From: DASXHY01 sp036272195
GTDB taxonomy: Bacteria; Verrucomicrobiota; Verrucomicrobiia; Limisphaerales; DASXHY01
DNA length: 64,000 bases
Direction: 5' to 3'
Assembly: GCA_036272195.1 (NCBI GenBank)
Contig: DATAZE010000031.1
Span: 5,790 to 69,789 of the forward strand
In this document: piece by piece, positions 50,321 through 59,684 of the stretch
How the letters are laid out: each line of letters opens with the position of its first letter
How positions within the stretch are numbered: the stretch's first letter is position 1
Translations under genes and position numbers: made by a program
Notes under the pieces: generated by a model
What the model saw: the letters and a program-made list of their open reading frames with translations, nothing else
Told to the model about the DNA's origin: nothing
Database searches by the model: none

Positions 50321-50698
50321 ATGAAAATGAACAAGACCGCCAAACCGCACAAAGCCAGCCCCCTGCCCCGCCGGTCCCCCTGCCCCGTCGCTTGCTCGCT
50401 GGATCTTTTCGGCGACCGCTGGACGCTGCTCATCATTCGCGATCTTTTCCTGGGGCGGACTCGTTTCCGCGATTTTGCAAATTCGCCCGAAGGTATTCCG
50501 ACCAACATCCTGAGCGACCGGCTCGAACGGCTTCTTGAGCAAGGCGTCATCGAACACATTCCGGCGCAGGATGGCACCAAGCGCCTGGCTTATAAGCTGA
50601 CCAGAAAAGGCAAGGGTTTGGGGCCCGTGCTGGAAGCGATGCGAGATTGGGGGCTGGCGTGGAACAAGGATGCGCGAGCAATGCTGGCGCCCAAATAG
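50321..50698 (+). CDS. HxlR-family transcriptional regulator
   Basis: 125 residues. The HxlR winged helix is clear: CPVACSLDLFGDRWTLLIIRDLFLGRTRFRDFA, with the family's N-terminal Cys, then GIPTNILSDRLERLLEQGVI as recognition helix and YKLTRKGKGLGPVL as wing and dimer helix. Members respond to aldehydes, quinones or redox stress. The dyads at 50258-50297 just upstream are its likely operator. The divergent partner is a pseudogene, so the regulator may have lost its target. Confidence 0.92.
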   Translation: MKMNKTAKPHKASPLPRRSPCPVACSLDLFGDRWTLLIIRDLFLGRTRFRDFANSPEGIPTNILSDRLERLLEQGVIEHIPAQDGTKRLAYKLTRKGKGLGPVLEAMRDWGLAWNKDARAMLAPK

Positions 50699-50699
50699 G

Positions 50700-50721
50700 A
50701 CTTTTCTTTAAAGAGAAAAGT
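50700..50721. terminator. Bidirectional hairpin between hxlR-type and GDSL genes
   Basis: ACTTTTCT and AGAAAAGT pair perfectly over eight bases with a six-base loop, two bases past the HxlR stop (50698) and 57 bases past the stop of the converging GDSL gene. A/T-rich arms give it U-tracts in both directions. Confidence 0.55.
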
Positions 50722-50777
50722 GCGGACGCCATTACTGCGCGGCGCACACGGGGCTATGACGAAATATTCGCGGCAGA

Positions 50778-51563
50778 TTATTTTTTTCCAGCGGCCGTCC
50801 GAAGCCAATGCAGCGCCATCAGTGATGCTCCCGGTGGTGCGGGATGCACGCCGTCCTTCAGCCAAAAATCAGGCGGGGCATACTTGGCAGCTTCGTCGAA
50901 AATGGATTGATACGGGATGAACGTGGCGTGAAAAGTGTCCGCTACGCGTTTTGCGGCCCGGCGATAACCGTCAAATTCCGGGAACCATTTATCGGTGACC
51001 GCACCGGTTCGCAGCACGAACGGCTCGCAGACGATCAACTTCACTTTGGGCAGCGCCTTGAACGTGCGCGTCAGCAATGCGCGATAATCGCGTTCGTAGA
51101 TTTCCACCGTGCCTTGATATTTGCCGGTGATTGTGTGCCAAATATCATTCACGCCAATCAATATGCTCAGCACATTCGGCTTGAGGTCCAGGCAATCCGC
51201 ATCCCATCGGTCGGCGAGTTGAAAAACCTTGTTGCCGCTGACGCCGCGATTAAAAACGGTCAAGTTGTCCTTGGAACGATCCACCAGCAATTCCAATCCG
51301 GCCATGCCCGCGTAACCGTTGCCGAGGCAATCCGATGTGTTGGGCTTATCGGCCGCTTCATGCTTGCGGCCCATGTCAGTGATGGAGTCGCCTTGGAAAA
51401 GCACGACGTCATTTTTGGCGATGAGCGAACGCGGAGAAAACAATCCGGCTTGCGCGCTCGCAGGCGCCAGCGTGGCAAGCCCGGCCGCACCAGCAATGGC
51501 CGTCGAAGCTGTGAGAAATGCGCGGCGATTCAATCCTGCCGGCGACGACAAATTATTTTTCAT
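50778..51563 (-). CDS. SGNH/GDSL hydrolase with Tat signal
   Basis: 261 residues. The N-terminus has a twin-arginine signal (LNRRAFLTAS) and a long Ala-rich hydrophobic segment ending SAQA. Mature SGNH motifs: block I QGDSIT (Ser60), a block II Gly in NRGVSGNK, block III IGVND, block V DGVHP with the standard Asp and His. It is therefore a canonical SGNH enzyme, unlike the two GDSL domains at 17-28 kb. Together with the GH39-like gene 72 bases upstream it suggests deacetylation and hydrolysis of a xylan-like polymer. Confidence 0.9.
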   Translation of the reverse strand: MKNNLSSPAGLNRRAFLTASTAIAGAAGLATLAPASAQAGLFSPRSLIAKNDVVLFQGDSITDMGRKHEAADKPNTSDCLGNGYAGMAGLELLVDRSKDNLTVFNRGVSGNKVFQLADRWDADCLDLKPNVLSILIGVNDIWHTITGKYQGTVEIYERDYRALLTRTFKALPKVKLIVCEPFVLRTGAVTDKWFPEFDGYRRAAKRVADTFHATFIPYQSIFDEAAKYAPPDFWLKDGVHPAPPGASLMALHWLRTAAGKK

Positions 51564-51635
51564 AGAGGTGCGATCAGTTAAACGCCAATCGCATGGATTG
51601 AAAAGCGGAATGTGAAGACTTCACCGGTCGTCAAT

Positions 51636-53312
51636 CTAATCCCACTTGAGAACCAGAAGTGCGACCGCCTGCCGGGGAAGCTTTAGTTGGATGGTCGCAC
51701 GACCGTCTTGCGTCGTAATTTTTTCCGGCGCGCCGATGGCGGTGAGTTTTCCGGCTTTTTCGAGTTGGGCGTATTGTTCCGGCGTAGGTTCTTGCGGCGA
51801 ACCCAGGCGCTGCCATGCGGTGTAGGAATTGGCGTGGTCATTGTCTATGCGGTATTGCGTGAGTGTGGCGTGAGTGACGGAAGCCGGAAGATGATCGAGC
51901 TTCAGCGCCACCGCCGCTTCCGGCCCGGCAACATCGTCATCGTGATAATGCCACGTGAGAACGGTGAGTTGGTGCGTATCGAGGGCGGCGAAAGCGGACA
52001 CATCAGGCGTCTCGCGGATACCGTGCTGGCGGATGGTCTGGGCATCAAAGCCAGCGCTGCTGGTGACCGCGATGCGTTGACCGCTCATTTTGCTGAACAT
52101 GCGGAAGACATTCAGCACTGGCAAATCCAGCCCGTGACTCGCCAATGCGCGAAAGCCTGCGAAGTACGGTTGATCCTCAAATTCAAATGCCCAGGTCAGC
52201 GCGCCCAAAAGATTCACGCCATGCTCGGCGGCAAGGTCGTATTCACGCGGAAAGCTCGCGGCGGTGTAACTGGAATACATCGTTCCGTTGCGGTAGGCAT
52301 CGCGCGGCTCGCGGCAGGCGGCGCAACCTTCGGGATCAGATTCGCCAATCACGATTGGTGTTTTTTTGTATTCAGGAAACGATGCGATGACCGCGAAAGC
52401 GTCGTTGATATTTCTAAATTGATTCGCCATGCCCATGCGCACGTGGTCATTGGTGAAAACGGGTGAACCCTTGGCGTGAAAGGAAATAAAATCCAGCGGC
52501 GCGCCGATCTTGCCATCCACATAATTGGTGCCGCGCGCGCAATGCTCGAGAAATTCGCGAAGAAATTTTCCTCCCGGTCCGCCCGCTGTCTCGGGCCCGC
52601 CAACTCGCGCAGAAGGCAACGCTCGGCGCACCCCGGCAACGGCGTAATCGTACAGCCGAAAATAATCCGCGTGCGAACCGTGCCAGTAGCCGATGTTTGG
52701 CTCATTCCAAACTTCCCAATACCATTTCGCGACTTCGCCCGCGCCATACTTTTCGACACAATGTTTCGTCCATTGATACGCAAGCTCGCCCCATTTCGCA
52801 TAATCTTTTGGCGGATAAGCCTGGCCGGCCTCCACGGGCGCGCGTTCGTTGGCTGGCGGATCGTGCGGATAATCCTGCGGATGCGTGCTCAATGCTTCCG
52901 GCATGAAACCAAGTTGCGCGTATGGCTTGAGGCCGCGTTCGAGATAAGTGTCGAAGATGCGATCAACGATGGTCCAGTTGTAAATGGGATTGCCATTCGT
53001 GTCCTCGCTGTAAATGCCGGTTGAACTCCACTTGAGCGCGGGCGCGCCGTCGCCGCTCGTCAGCAAGTGATGACAACGAATGTAAACCTGCGGCGCGCCA
53101 AGCTGGCTAAGTTCAGTGAGAAGTTTTTTGCCATCGGTCATGTAAGTGTAATTCGCCTCGTCGTAGCCGAAGAATCGCCAGATGGGCGTGAGTTCTCCGC
53201 GAGGCTGCGCGGCGTCAACGTGGATGGTGACGGGAAATTCGGCGGGATCGGCGGCGAAAGTTTGCTGGAGAAAAAAAGACAGGGCCACGAGGACGGCGGC
53301 AAATTTTTTCAT
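51636..53312 (-). CDS. Glycoside hydrolase, GH39-like (beta-xylosidase type)
   Basis: 558 residues. Signal peptide 1-21 (ending TFAA). The TIM barrel has the clan GH-A signature: acid/base Glu204 in VWNEPN and nucleophile Glu324 in IGESDPEG. PRGELTPIWRFFGYDEANYTY near the N-terminus and FISFHAKGSP are typical of GH39. A beta-sandwich follows to the C-terminus. Family members release xylose or related sugars from the ends of oligosaccharides. It lies upstream of the Tat-exported GDSL hydrolase on the same strand, suggesting one degradation unit. Confidence 0.85.
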   Translation of the reverse strand: MKKFAAVLVALSFFLQQTFAADPAEFPVTIHVDAAQPRGELTPIWRFFGYDEANYTYMTDGKKLLTELSQLGAPQVYIRCHHLLTSGDGAPALKWSSTGIYSEDTNGNPIYNWTIVDRIFDTYLERGLKPYAQLGFMPEALSTHPQDYPHDPPANERAPVEAGQAYPPKDYAKWGELAYQWTKHCVEKYGAGEVAKWYWEVWNEPNIGYWHGSHADYFRLYDYAVAGVRRALPSARVGGPETAGGPGGKFLREFLEHCARGTNYVDGKIGAPLDFISFHAKGSPVFTNDHVRMGMANQFRNINDAFAVIASFPEYKKTPIVIGESDPEGCAACREPRDAYRNGTMYSSYTAASFPREYDLAAEHGVNLLGALTWAFEFEDQPYFAGFRALASHGLDLPVLNVFRMFSKMSGQRIAVTSSAGFDAQTIRQHGIRETPDVSAFAALDTHQLTVLTWHYHDDDVAGPEAAVALKLDHLPASVTHATLTQYRIDNDHANSYTAWQRLGSPQEPTPEQYAQLEKAGKLTAIGAPEKITTQDGRATIQLKLPRQAVALLVLKWD

Positions 53313-53482
53313 AGGATCGCCGACAATAAAATAGACTGGCGCAAATGGCCAGCGGCGTTTGGCCGCGCATGCGAAAATAGCTGAATTTTTTGTTCGTGAA
53401 TTTGGGTCATCTCTCGAGAAATCGGGTCGAGAAAATATTTGCCGATTGACTCCGTGCGGCGGTTTGGAAAAGTTAGCGGCCT

Positions 53483-55033
53483 ATGGCAAAGATTCAACGC
53501 GCGTTACTTTCGGTGTCGGACAAAACCGGGCTTATCCCGCTGGCGCAATCATTACTCGCCGCCGGTGTGCAACTTATTTCAACCGGCGGCACCGCCAAAG
53601 CCCTGCGCGATGCCGGGCTCGCCGTGATGGAATTGAGCGCATACACCGGTTTTCCCGAAATGATGGATGGCCGCGTGAAAACTTTGCATCCCAAAATTCA
53701 CGGCGGACTCCTGTTCATCCGCGGCAACGCGCAACACGAAGCGGCGGCGAAAACCAACGGCATCGAGCCGATAGATCTCGTGGTGGTTAATCTTTATCCG
53801 TTCGAGCAAACGGTCGCGAAGCCCGGCGTGAAGTTGCATGAAGCGATTGAGAATATTGACATCGGCGGACCCTCGATGTTGCGCAGCGCGGCAAAAAATC
53901 ACGACAGCGTGACGGTGGTGGTGGACCCGGCGGACTATGCCGAGGTCGGGCGGCAGATTTCCGAGTCGGGAGAGGTGACGCTGGAAACGCGCCGCAAATT
54001 GGCGGCCAAAGTTTTTGCGCGCACGGCTCAATACGACGCGGCGATCGCAACGCATCTGGCGAAGGAATTTGAACCTGCCACGGCGGCGCTGCCGGCATCG
54101 CTCACGATCCAGGCGCCGCGCGTTCAAGTGCTGCGTTACGGCGAGAACCCGCATCAGGCGGCGGCGCTTTACGGACGCTTTTCCGATTATTTCCAGCAGC
54201 TTCACGGCAAGGAACTTTCCTATAACAACATTTTGGATCTTACGGCGGCGGCAAGTTTAATCGCGGAATTTGAAGATGAACCCCCGACGCTCGCGATCCT
54301 CAAGCACATGAACCCTTGCGGCGTGGGACAGGGCGCAGAGTTGCGCGAAGCATGGGACAAGGCGTTCGCCACGGACAAGCAAGCGCCGTTTGGCGGCATC
54401 ATTGCCGTGAATCAACCGCTCGACCTGCCCTGCGCGGAAGCGATTGCCGAAATTTTTAGCGAAGTGATCATCGCGCCGGATTTCAGCGCCGAGGCGCTCA
54501 CGCTGTTGCAGAAGAAAAAAAGTTTGCGGCTGTTGAAAGTGTTGAAGAGTCCGCTGGCGGCGCAGGCGCGCGATATTCGCAGCGTGGGCGCGGATTCATT
54601 TCTGTTGCAGGAACGGGACCTGAAGACCACGGGCGCGGGAGATCTAAAAATTGTCACCAAACGGCAGCCAACGGCGGCGGAGTTACAGGCGATGCTTTTC
54701 GGCTGGCGCATCGTCAAACATGTGAAGTCAAACGCAATTCTCTACGCGGCGGCGGACCGCACGCTGGGCGTCGGGGCAGGACAGATGAGCCGGGTGGATG
54801 CCAGCCGCATTGCCGTATGGAAAGCCGGCGAGGCGAAGTTGCCGCTCAAAGGCAGCGTGGTTTGCAGCGACGCATTTTTTCCGTTCCCGGACGGCTTGAT
54901 CGCGGCAGCGGAAGCGGGTGCGACGGCGGCGATTCAACCGGGCGGTTCGGTGCGGGATGCGGAGGTGATCGCGGCGGCAGATGAACGGAATCTGGCGATG
55001 GCGTTCACCGGCACGCGCCATTTCCGGCACTGA
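53483..55033 (+). CDS. purH: Bifunctional AICAR transformylase / IMP cyclohydrolase
   Basis: 516 residues, the normal length of PurH. The first 190 residues are the MGS-like IMP cyclohydrolase domain (ALLSVSDKTGL, STGGTAKALRDAG, GRVKTLHPKIHGGLL). The rest is the AICAR formyltransferase domain (LRYGENPHQAAA, LSYNNILD, ILKHMNPCGV, and the C-terminal RHFRH). It performs the last two steps of IMP synthesis in the cytoplasm. It is divergent from the GH39-like gene and ends one base before the end of the converging FHA gene. Confidence 0.97.
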   Translation: MAKIQRALLSVSDKTGLIPLAQSLLAAGVQLISTGGTAKALRDAGLAVMELSAYTGFPEMMDGRVKTLHPKIHGGLLFIRGNAQHEAAAKTNGIEPIDLVVVNLYPFEQTVAKPGVKLHEAIENIDIGGPSMLRSAAKNHDSVTVVVDPADYAEVGRQISESGEVTLETRRKLAAKVFARTAQYDAAIATHLAKEFEPATAALPASLTIQAPRVQVLRYGENPHQAAALYGRFSDYFQQLHGKELSYNNILDLTAAASLIAEFEDEPPTLAILKHMNPCGVGQGAELREAWDKAFATDKQAPFGGIIAVNQPLDLPCAEAIAEIFSEVIIAPDFSAEALTLLQKKKSLRLLKVLKSPLAAQARDIRSVGADSFLLQERDLKTTGAGDLKIVTKRQPTAAELQAMLFGWRIVKHVKSNAILYAAADRTLGVGAGQMSRVDASRIAVWKAGEAKLPLKGSVVCSDAFFPFPDGLIAAAEAGATAAIQPGGSVRDAEVIAAADERNLAMAFTGTRHFRH

Positions 55034-55423
55034 TCAGGGAATCAGGCTATAGATAAGACAAAATTGCGCGATGACGATGAGCACGAAAGCCGCCCACGTC
55101 AGATATTCGCGCGGGCGCAAACTTTTCTGGCGGGTTTCGCCAAGCCAGAAACGGATTTTTAGAGTGCCGATCTCGATCGAGTCGCCGTTGCGCAGAACCG
55201 CTTGCTGAAACGGCTGGCCATTGATGGCGGCGAGTGCGGACGGATGGGTGTTCAGGACGAAACCCGCGGCGGGATCGAAGAGCAGTTCAAGGTGCTTGTC
55301 CCAGACGCCGTCATCGGCTAACTGCAGATCGGCTGAAGCGGAGCGTCCGATTGTAAAAGGAAAATGGCGGGCGACCTTTTCGGTGCCCGCCATTTTGCCG
55401 GAAACAATTTTAAATTGGACCAT
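55034..55423 (-). CDS. FHA-domain protein with C-terminal membrane helix
   Basis: 129 residues. The FHA fold (about 1-95) has the phosphopeptide-binding pattern FTIGRSASADLQL, W-D-KHLEL and DGDSIEIG-like NGDSIEIGTLKI. One membrane helix closes the protein (YLTWAAFVLIVIAQFCLIYSL), so the FHA domain probably faces the cytoplasm. It lies eight bases downstream of the Wza-like gene. FHA domains bind phospho-threonine, so a link to phosphorylation control of the exopolysaccharide cluster is plausible but not shown. Confidence 0.85.
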   Translation of the reverse strand: MVQFKIVSGKMAGTEKVARHFPFTIGRSASADLQLADDGVWDKHLELLFDPAAGFVLNTHPSALAAINGQPFQQAVLRNGDSIEIGTLKIRFWLGETRQKSLRPREYLTWAAFVLIVIAQFCLIYSLIP

Positions 55424-55431
55424 TCAAGATT

Positions 55432-56082
55432 TTACCACCAGCGCTTGTGAACGTAAATCCGGTCGCCGGGGTAAACTTCCTTGTCGAGTTCAGGATGGCC
55501 ATTCAAGGCGCGCCCGCAATTCACGGTATATTTTTCGCCATTGGCGTGGGTCACTTCCACGCGGCCCTTGTTGGCAAAATCAGTGAAACCACCGGCGGTA
55601 TCAATGCCGCGTGTCACCGTCATGTAACCGGTATAAGCCTGGCGGCTGGGATTGCGCACTTCACCACCGACGGAAAAGAAGCGGTCCGCAGTTTTGATGC
55701 TGACGGTGAGGTATTTGAAATATTGCGGGACGTAACGGTCACGGATGTCCGCTTGCAATGCACCGATGGTCTTGCCAGCCGCCTGAAATTTCTGATTCAG
55801 GATCAAGGTAATGGAACCGTCTTCCTTGATGCTGTCATCAATCGGTGGAACCGACGTCGGCAAATCGGCAAATGTAATGGTGATGGCATCGCCGACATGC
55901 AGCAAGTCACCACTGGCCGATGGGGCAGCACCAGACATCGCGGGAGTTCCCGCTTGAGCAGCTTGATTATTTTGACTCAGCGGATCGTATTTATAAGAAG
56001 AATCCGTAGTCTCACAACCCATCAAACAAATTCCGAGAAACAAACAGGTCAACCCGGCAAACCCACGCCCAAAAAATTTCAT
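55432..56082 (-). CDS. Polysaccharide export lipoprotein, Wza-like
   Basis: 216 residues from the ATG at 56082 (MKFFGRG); an in-frame ATG at 56091 adds three residues. A lipoprotein signal ends at the lipobox LMGC. The Poly_export domain follows (LLHVGDAITITFADLP, EDGSITLILNQKFQAAGKT), then a SLBB-type domain (FSVGGEVRNPSRQAYTGYMT, VYPGDRIYVHKRWW). It forms the periplasmic/outer-membrane part of an exopolysaccharide exporter. A longer frame reaching 56262 would overlap the kinase gene and is unlikely. Confidence 0.85.
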   Translation of the reverse strand: MKFFGRGFAGLTCLFLGICLMGCETTDSSYKYDPLSQNNQAAQAGTPAMSGAAPSASGDLLHVGDAITITFADLPTSVPPIDDSIKEDGSITLILNQKFQAAGKTIGALQADIRDRYVPQYFKYLTVSIKTADRFFSVGGEVRNPSRQAYTGYMTVTRGIDTAGGFTDFANKGRVEVTHANGEKYTVNCGRALNGHPELDKEVYPGDRIYVHKRWW

Positions 56083-56125
56083 AGATTCCATGCTTGGCAA
56101 AACAGTCAAACCGTCATTACTGCGA

Positions 56126-58297
56126 TTAATACTTTTTATTGATGTCCACGCGGGGCTTTTCAGCAGTTCCAGCACTGCCATTGGCGCCCAACGCGGGATC
56201 CGTGTCATCGTTCTTCGAATAATAGTCGTGATAATAGCCGCTGTAGTAGTAGTAGCTTTCATCCTGCGACATATTGATGTTGTTCAACACGATTCCGATC
56301 AGGTTGCCACCGACCTTCTCGATCAGTTGCTTCGCGCGGATGTTCATCGGCTGCGGGTAGCGGCGATATTGGATGACCTGGAGAGTCATGTCCACTTCGC
56401 TGGCCAGGATGGAGGCATCGCTAACGCCCATGATTGGCGGCGAATCGAAGAACACGAAATCATAACGCAACTTAAGTTCGTTGATGAGATCCTTCATCTG
56501 TCCCGAACTCAAGATACCGAGCGAACTGCTGGGCAGCTTTCCGCTGGCCATGAAATCAAGGGCGGGCAATTTGCTGGTCTGGATGACTTCTTCGAGCGTG
56601 TTCTGTTTCAACAGATAGTTGGTCAAGCCCAGGTTGTTGGAAACACCCATGAGTTTATGCAACGTGGGACGGCGAAGGTCGGAATCAACCATGAGCACGC
56701 GCTGGCCGCTTTGCGCAAACACCGTCGCGAGATTACAAACCGTGGTGGACTTACCTTCACCGGCGCCAGCGCTGACGACCGCCACCGTGTTCAGTTTATC
56801 ATCCTTGCGGGAAAACAATAGATTCGTGCGCAACACGCGATACGCTTCCGCGTGCGGACTCTCGACGCCTTCTTCCACGAGATAGCCGACGTTTTGTGGA
56901 ATGACACCGAGCACGGGCGCTTGCAGCGTCCGCTCGACATCGTCAATCGTCTTGACGCTGGTATCGAGATATTCGATGAAGAACGCGAGACCGATGCCGA
57001 CCACCAAGCCGATGATGATACCCAAAGCTATATTCAGGGGCTTATTGGGACGTACGGGACGCTGACTGGTTTCAGCGCGCTCGATGATCTGCACCATCGT
57101 CGTCTTCGGCATCTTGAGATCAACACTTTCCTGGAAGGTGCGCAAGGCGAGCACTTCACGGAATTTGCGGAGGCGATCCAATTCAGATTTGGCCAGATAG
57201 TAAGGGCGAGTCCGTTCGGCAGTATCAATATCCTCAGCCTTGGCGCTGTCAACTTTGGCCTGGGAATTCGTCACGACCGCCTTCAATGAAGCAACGCGCG
57301 TTTCCATCGCCTGCATGATGCCGTTGACGCGATCATCAATTTCCTTGTCCAAACCCGCCTTCAATTTGACCGCGCGTTGAACTTCGGGATTCTGATCGCC
57401 ATAATCACTTCGCAAAGTGATGAGGCGCGATTCGGTTTCGAGAGAATTTTGCAGCAACTGGGCCAGAATAGTATCAGGAGCGGCAGTCGGAATGGTTTGA
57501 ATGAGTTCGGCGCTGGACAGTTCTTTGAGCTTGTCCAACATCGTTTGTTCACGGATGTAAACCGCCTCGCCCTCGATCTTGATCGAGTTATAATGAATCA
57601 CATCCATCGGCCCCAAAGAGCCGGGCTGCGAGGTATTTTGAGGATCATTTTCAACGACATGCAAGTCATTGCGCAACTTGTCAACCTCAGCCTCCTTGGC
57701 GGTAATTTTGGTGTCTTGAACATCTAATTCTTTTTCAAAAGCTTTGATGCCACCCATCGTCAATTCCGTGCGGACTTTCTGGCGATAATCATAATAGACA
57801 TCGGCAATTGCGTTGGCTATGTCGGCGGCTTCCTTTTTATCGTCACTGAAGACAGTGATATCAATGATACTGGTGTTGCGAGAGGGACGCAGATCAATCA
57901 TGCGCTTGAGCGCCGTGCGGGTATCAGTCGTCTTGAACTTGGTGTCAGAATTATATTTCTTCTGCCATTTTTCGTTCAGGTTGAGGCGGTCAATGACTTC
58001 ATCCAGGACGATTTCGGACTGGATGACTTCAAATTCAGTCTGAATGAAGTAAGGATCATAGACGCCGCTGATATTGCGCTGCCCATCCACTCCCGCGACG
58101 TCGGTGGAATCGCGCTCAAGTTTAATGCGGGCCCGGCTGGAATAGGCTTCGGGCAGGATGAAAGTGACGATGGTGGCAGTGATGACCACGAGAAGGAACA
58201 CTGCCAGAATAACGGTCTTGCGGATGCGAATGATGCGCCAATAATCAAGAAAGTGAAGCTTGGCTTCGGGCGCATTAGTGGTTTTTAATGGATCCAT
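56126..58297 (-). CDS. Polysaccharide co-polymerase with BY-kinase domain, Wzc-like
   Basis: 723 residues. An N-terminal Wzz domain lies between two membrane helices (VILAVFLLVVITATIVTFIL and about 415-440), with a long coiled coil in between. The C-terminal bacterial tyrosine kinase has Walker A SAGAGEGKSTT, Walker A' VLMVDSDLRRP and Walker B FVFFDSPP. The tail ends in a Tyr cluster (SYYYYSGYYHDYY), the autophosphorylation site. It controls chain length and export of an exopolysaccharide with the Wza-like protein encoded 44 bases downstream. The polymerase and glycosyltransferases are not in the window. Confidence 0.93.
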   Translation of the reverse strand: MDPLKTTNAPEAKLHFLDYWRIIRIRKTVILAVFLLVVITATIVTFILPEAYSSRARIKLERDSTDVAGVDGQRNISGVYDPYFIQTEFEVIQSEIVLDEVIDRLNLNEKWQKKYNSDTKFKTTDTRTALKRMIDLRPSRNTSIIDITVFSDDKKEAADIANAIADVYYDYRQKVRTELTMGGIKAFEKELDVQDTKITAKEAEVDKLRNDLHVVENDPQNTSQPGSLGPMDVIHYNSIKIEGEAVYIREQTMLDKLKELSSAELIQTIPTAAPDTILAQLLQNSLETESRLITLRSDYGDQNPEVQRAVKLKAGLDKEIDDRVNGIMQAMETRVASLKAVVTNSQAKVDSAKAEDIDTAERTRPYYLAKSELDRLRKFREVLALRTFQESVDLKMPKTTMVQIIERAETSQRPVRPNKPLNIALGIIIGLVVGIGLAFFIEYLDTSVKTIDDVERTLQAPVLGVIPQNVGYLVEEGVESPHAEAYRVLRTNLLFSRKDDKLNTVAVVSAGAGEGKSTTVCNLATVFAQSGQRVLMVDSDLRRPTLHKLMGVSNNLGLTNYLLKQNTLEEVIQTSKLPALDFMASGKLPSSSLGILSSGQMKDLINELKLRYDFVFFDSPPIMGVSDASILASEVDMTLQVIQYRRYPQPMNIRAKQLIEKVGGNLIGIVLNNINMSQDESYYYYSGYYHDYYSKNDDTDPALGANGSAGTAEKPRVDINKKY

Positions 58298-58303
58298 ACG
58301 TCG

Positions 58304-58344
58304 TCAAAAAAACAGGGGCTAGATCATGTTAGCCCAGCCCCTGT
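58304..58344 (-). terminator. Rho-independent terminator of the outer-membrane barrel gene
   Basis: On the minus strand ACAGGGGCT pairs with AGCCCCTGT (nine bases) and is followed directly by a run of seven Ts. It lies about 30 bases past the stop at 58374 and before the kinase start at 58297, so the barrel gene can be expressed apart from the kinase. Confidence 0.85.
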
Positions 58345-58373
58345 ATCGTCATCTGTTTAAACAAACCTGCGGC

Positions 58374-59684
58374 TTAATAAGACGCAGTCACACCGATATA
58401 AACACGGTTACGATCGTAACCACGGCCCGGAACATCCGAACTCACGAGGTCGTAATTGTATCCGGTTTCGGCAGAGAAATAATGGGTGAATTGATAGCTG
58501 AAATTTGCGCCAAACAAGTAATATTGATCGGCTTCGTTATTGAAAGTGCTGCCGCCTTCATATACCGAATTCTGATATTGCGCCGTCAAAGAAGCGACCA
58601 ACTTGGGCGACAGGAATGACAAGGTTTGGTTCACGGAACCATAAACCGTGGATGATTCCTGATCCTGCGTCAAAGACCCATTGGCATTGGCAGCAACATC
58701 TGTTTGATTTCTGGACTGGCGGAAACCAACCGTGAGCGAACCAGTATCAATGTATTGATAGCTCAAGCTCAAGTCAGCAAATGGCCCGATACTGGCGGCA
58801 CCAGTGTTACCGGTCGGAAGCCGGTCGGAATTGTAATAATCCGAAATTTGAACGCCCGCGCGTCCGGAAAAGGTCAAATTAGGGAAGAAGCTGTGTTCCA
58901 CACCCAAATAAAGATTATGGGTAAAATTATTGCGCAACTGCGGCGATTCTTGAATAGGCGGCACGAATCCCGGAGTCAAATTGCCACCACGGAGATAATC
59001 CACCCAGAGCAACTGATAACCGGCAATGAAAGTCGTTTCCGGCTGCACCATCCAACGGCTGTTGAGCGTGAAAGTCTGCTCCACGCGATTCAGCGAAGTG
59101 GCATACGACGGGGTATTAACCGTGCCCGGAGGCAAGGCCCCGGTATAATCGTAATAGCTATTGGCATAACCAATCACGAAGCTGAGCAGGCGCGACACGC
59201 CGAGATCATAATTGAGCGCAAAATTATTGTGAATGTTATCGCCATTCGCGCGAACCGGCAGAGTGATCGCCCCACCGCCCGCGAGCACTTCCGGCTCCTG
59301 CGAAACGATGAAACTTTCCTCAACGTCCATCTTGTTGTGCTCATCAAATGCGTGGGTGAAGGCAAGCTCAACGTCATGGCTCTGGTCTGCTTTATCGCCA
59401 GGGCGATCTTCAAAATATTTCAGCGAGTAGGTGTAGCTCGCGCTGAGGGTGGTTGGACCGTCGGACCAACTAACCGAAGCTTGCGGGCGTATTTCATAAC
59501 CGAAGCTGCTTCTTTTGCCGATCGAACCGTTGGGCTCGGTATTATAATTACTGTCGTAGAAACCGCGGAGCGTTGCGGAAACACTCCAAGGCTTATCGGC
59601 ACCGGCAGCCCAGTCAGCCCGGGCGGAATAAACGCCTACTGCGCCGATGGCGAGCAGACTGGCAGAAGCAATAACTTTCTTCAT
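58374..59684 (-). CDS. Outer-membrane beta-barrel protein of the exopolysaccharide cluster
   Basis: 436 residues. Signal peptide 1-23 (ending YSARA). The rest is alternating beta strands with aromatic girdles (LRGFYDSNYNTEP, TLSASYTYSLKYFEDRPGD, NLYLGVEHSFFPNLTFSGRAGVQ) and ends in RVYIGVTASY, a C-terminal aromatic as barrel proteins have. The pattern matches the outer-membrane beta-barrel family found beside Wza/Wzc homologues. It may form the outer pore or help export the polymer. It precedes the Wzc-like gene but has its own strong terminator. Confidence 0.83.
   Translation of the reverse strand: MKKVIASASLLAIGAVGVYSARADWAAGADKPWSVSATLRGFYDSNYNTEPNGSIGKRSSFGYEIRPQASVSWSDGPTTLSASYTYSLKYFEDRPGDKADQSHDVELAFTHAFDEHNKMDVEESFIVSQEPEVLAGGGAITLPVRANGDNIHNNFALNYDLGVSRLLSFVIGYANSYYDYTGALPPGTVNTPSYATSLNRVEQTFTLNSRWMVQPETTFIAGYQLLWVDYLRGGNLTPGFVPPIQESPQLRNNFTHNLYLGVEHSFFPNLTFSGRAGVQISDYYNSDRLPTGNTGAASIGPFADLSLSYQYIDTGSLTVGFRQSRNQTDVAANANGSLTQDQESSTVYGSVNQTLSFLSPKLVASLTAQYQNSVYEGGSTFNNEADQYYLFGANFSYQFTHYFSAETGYNYDLVSSDVPGRGYDRNRVYIGVTASY

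Noticed and set aside
55432..56262. Long N-terminal extension of the Wza-like protein to 56262
   Set aside because: It would overlap the 3' end of the kinase gene and bury the lipoprotein signal about 60 residues inside the protein.
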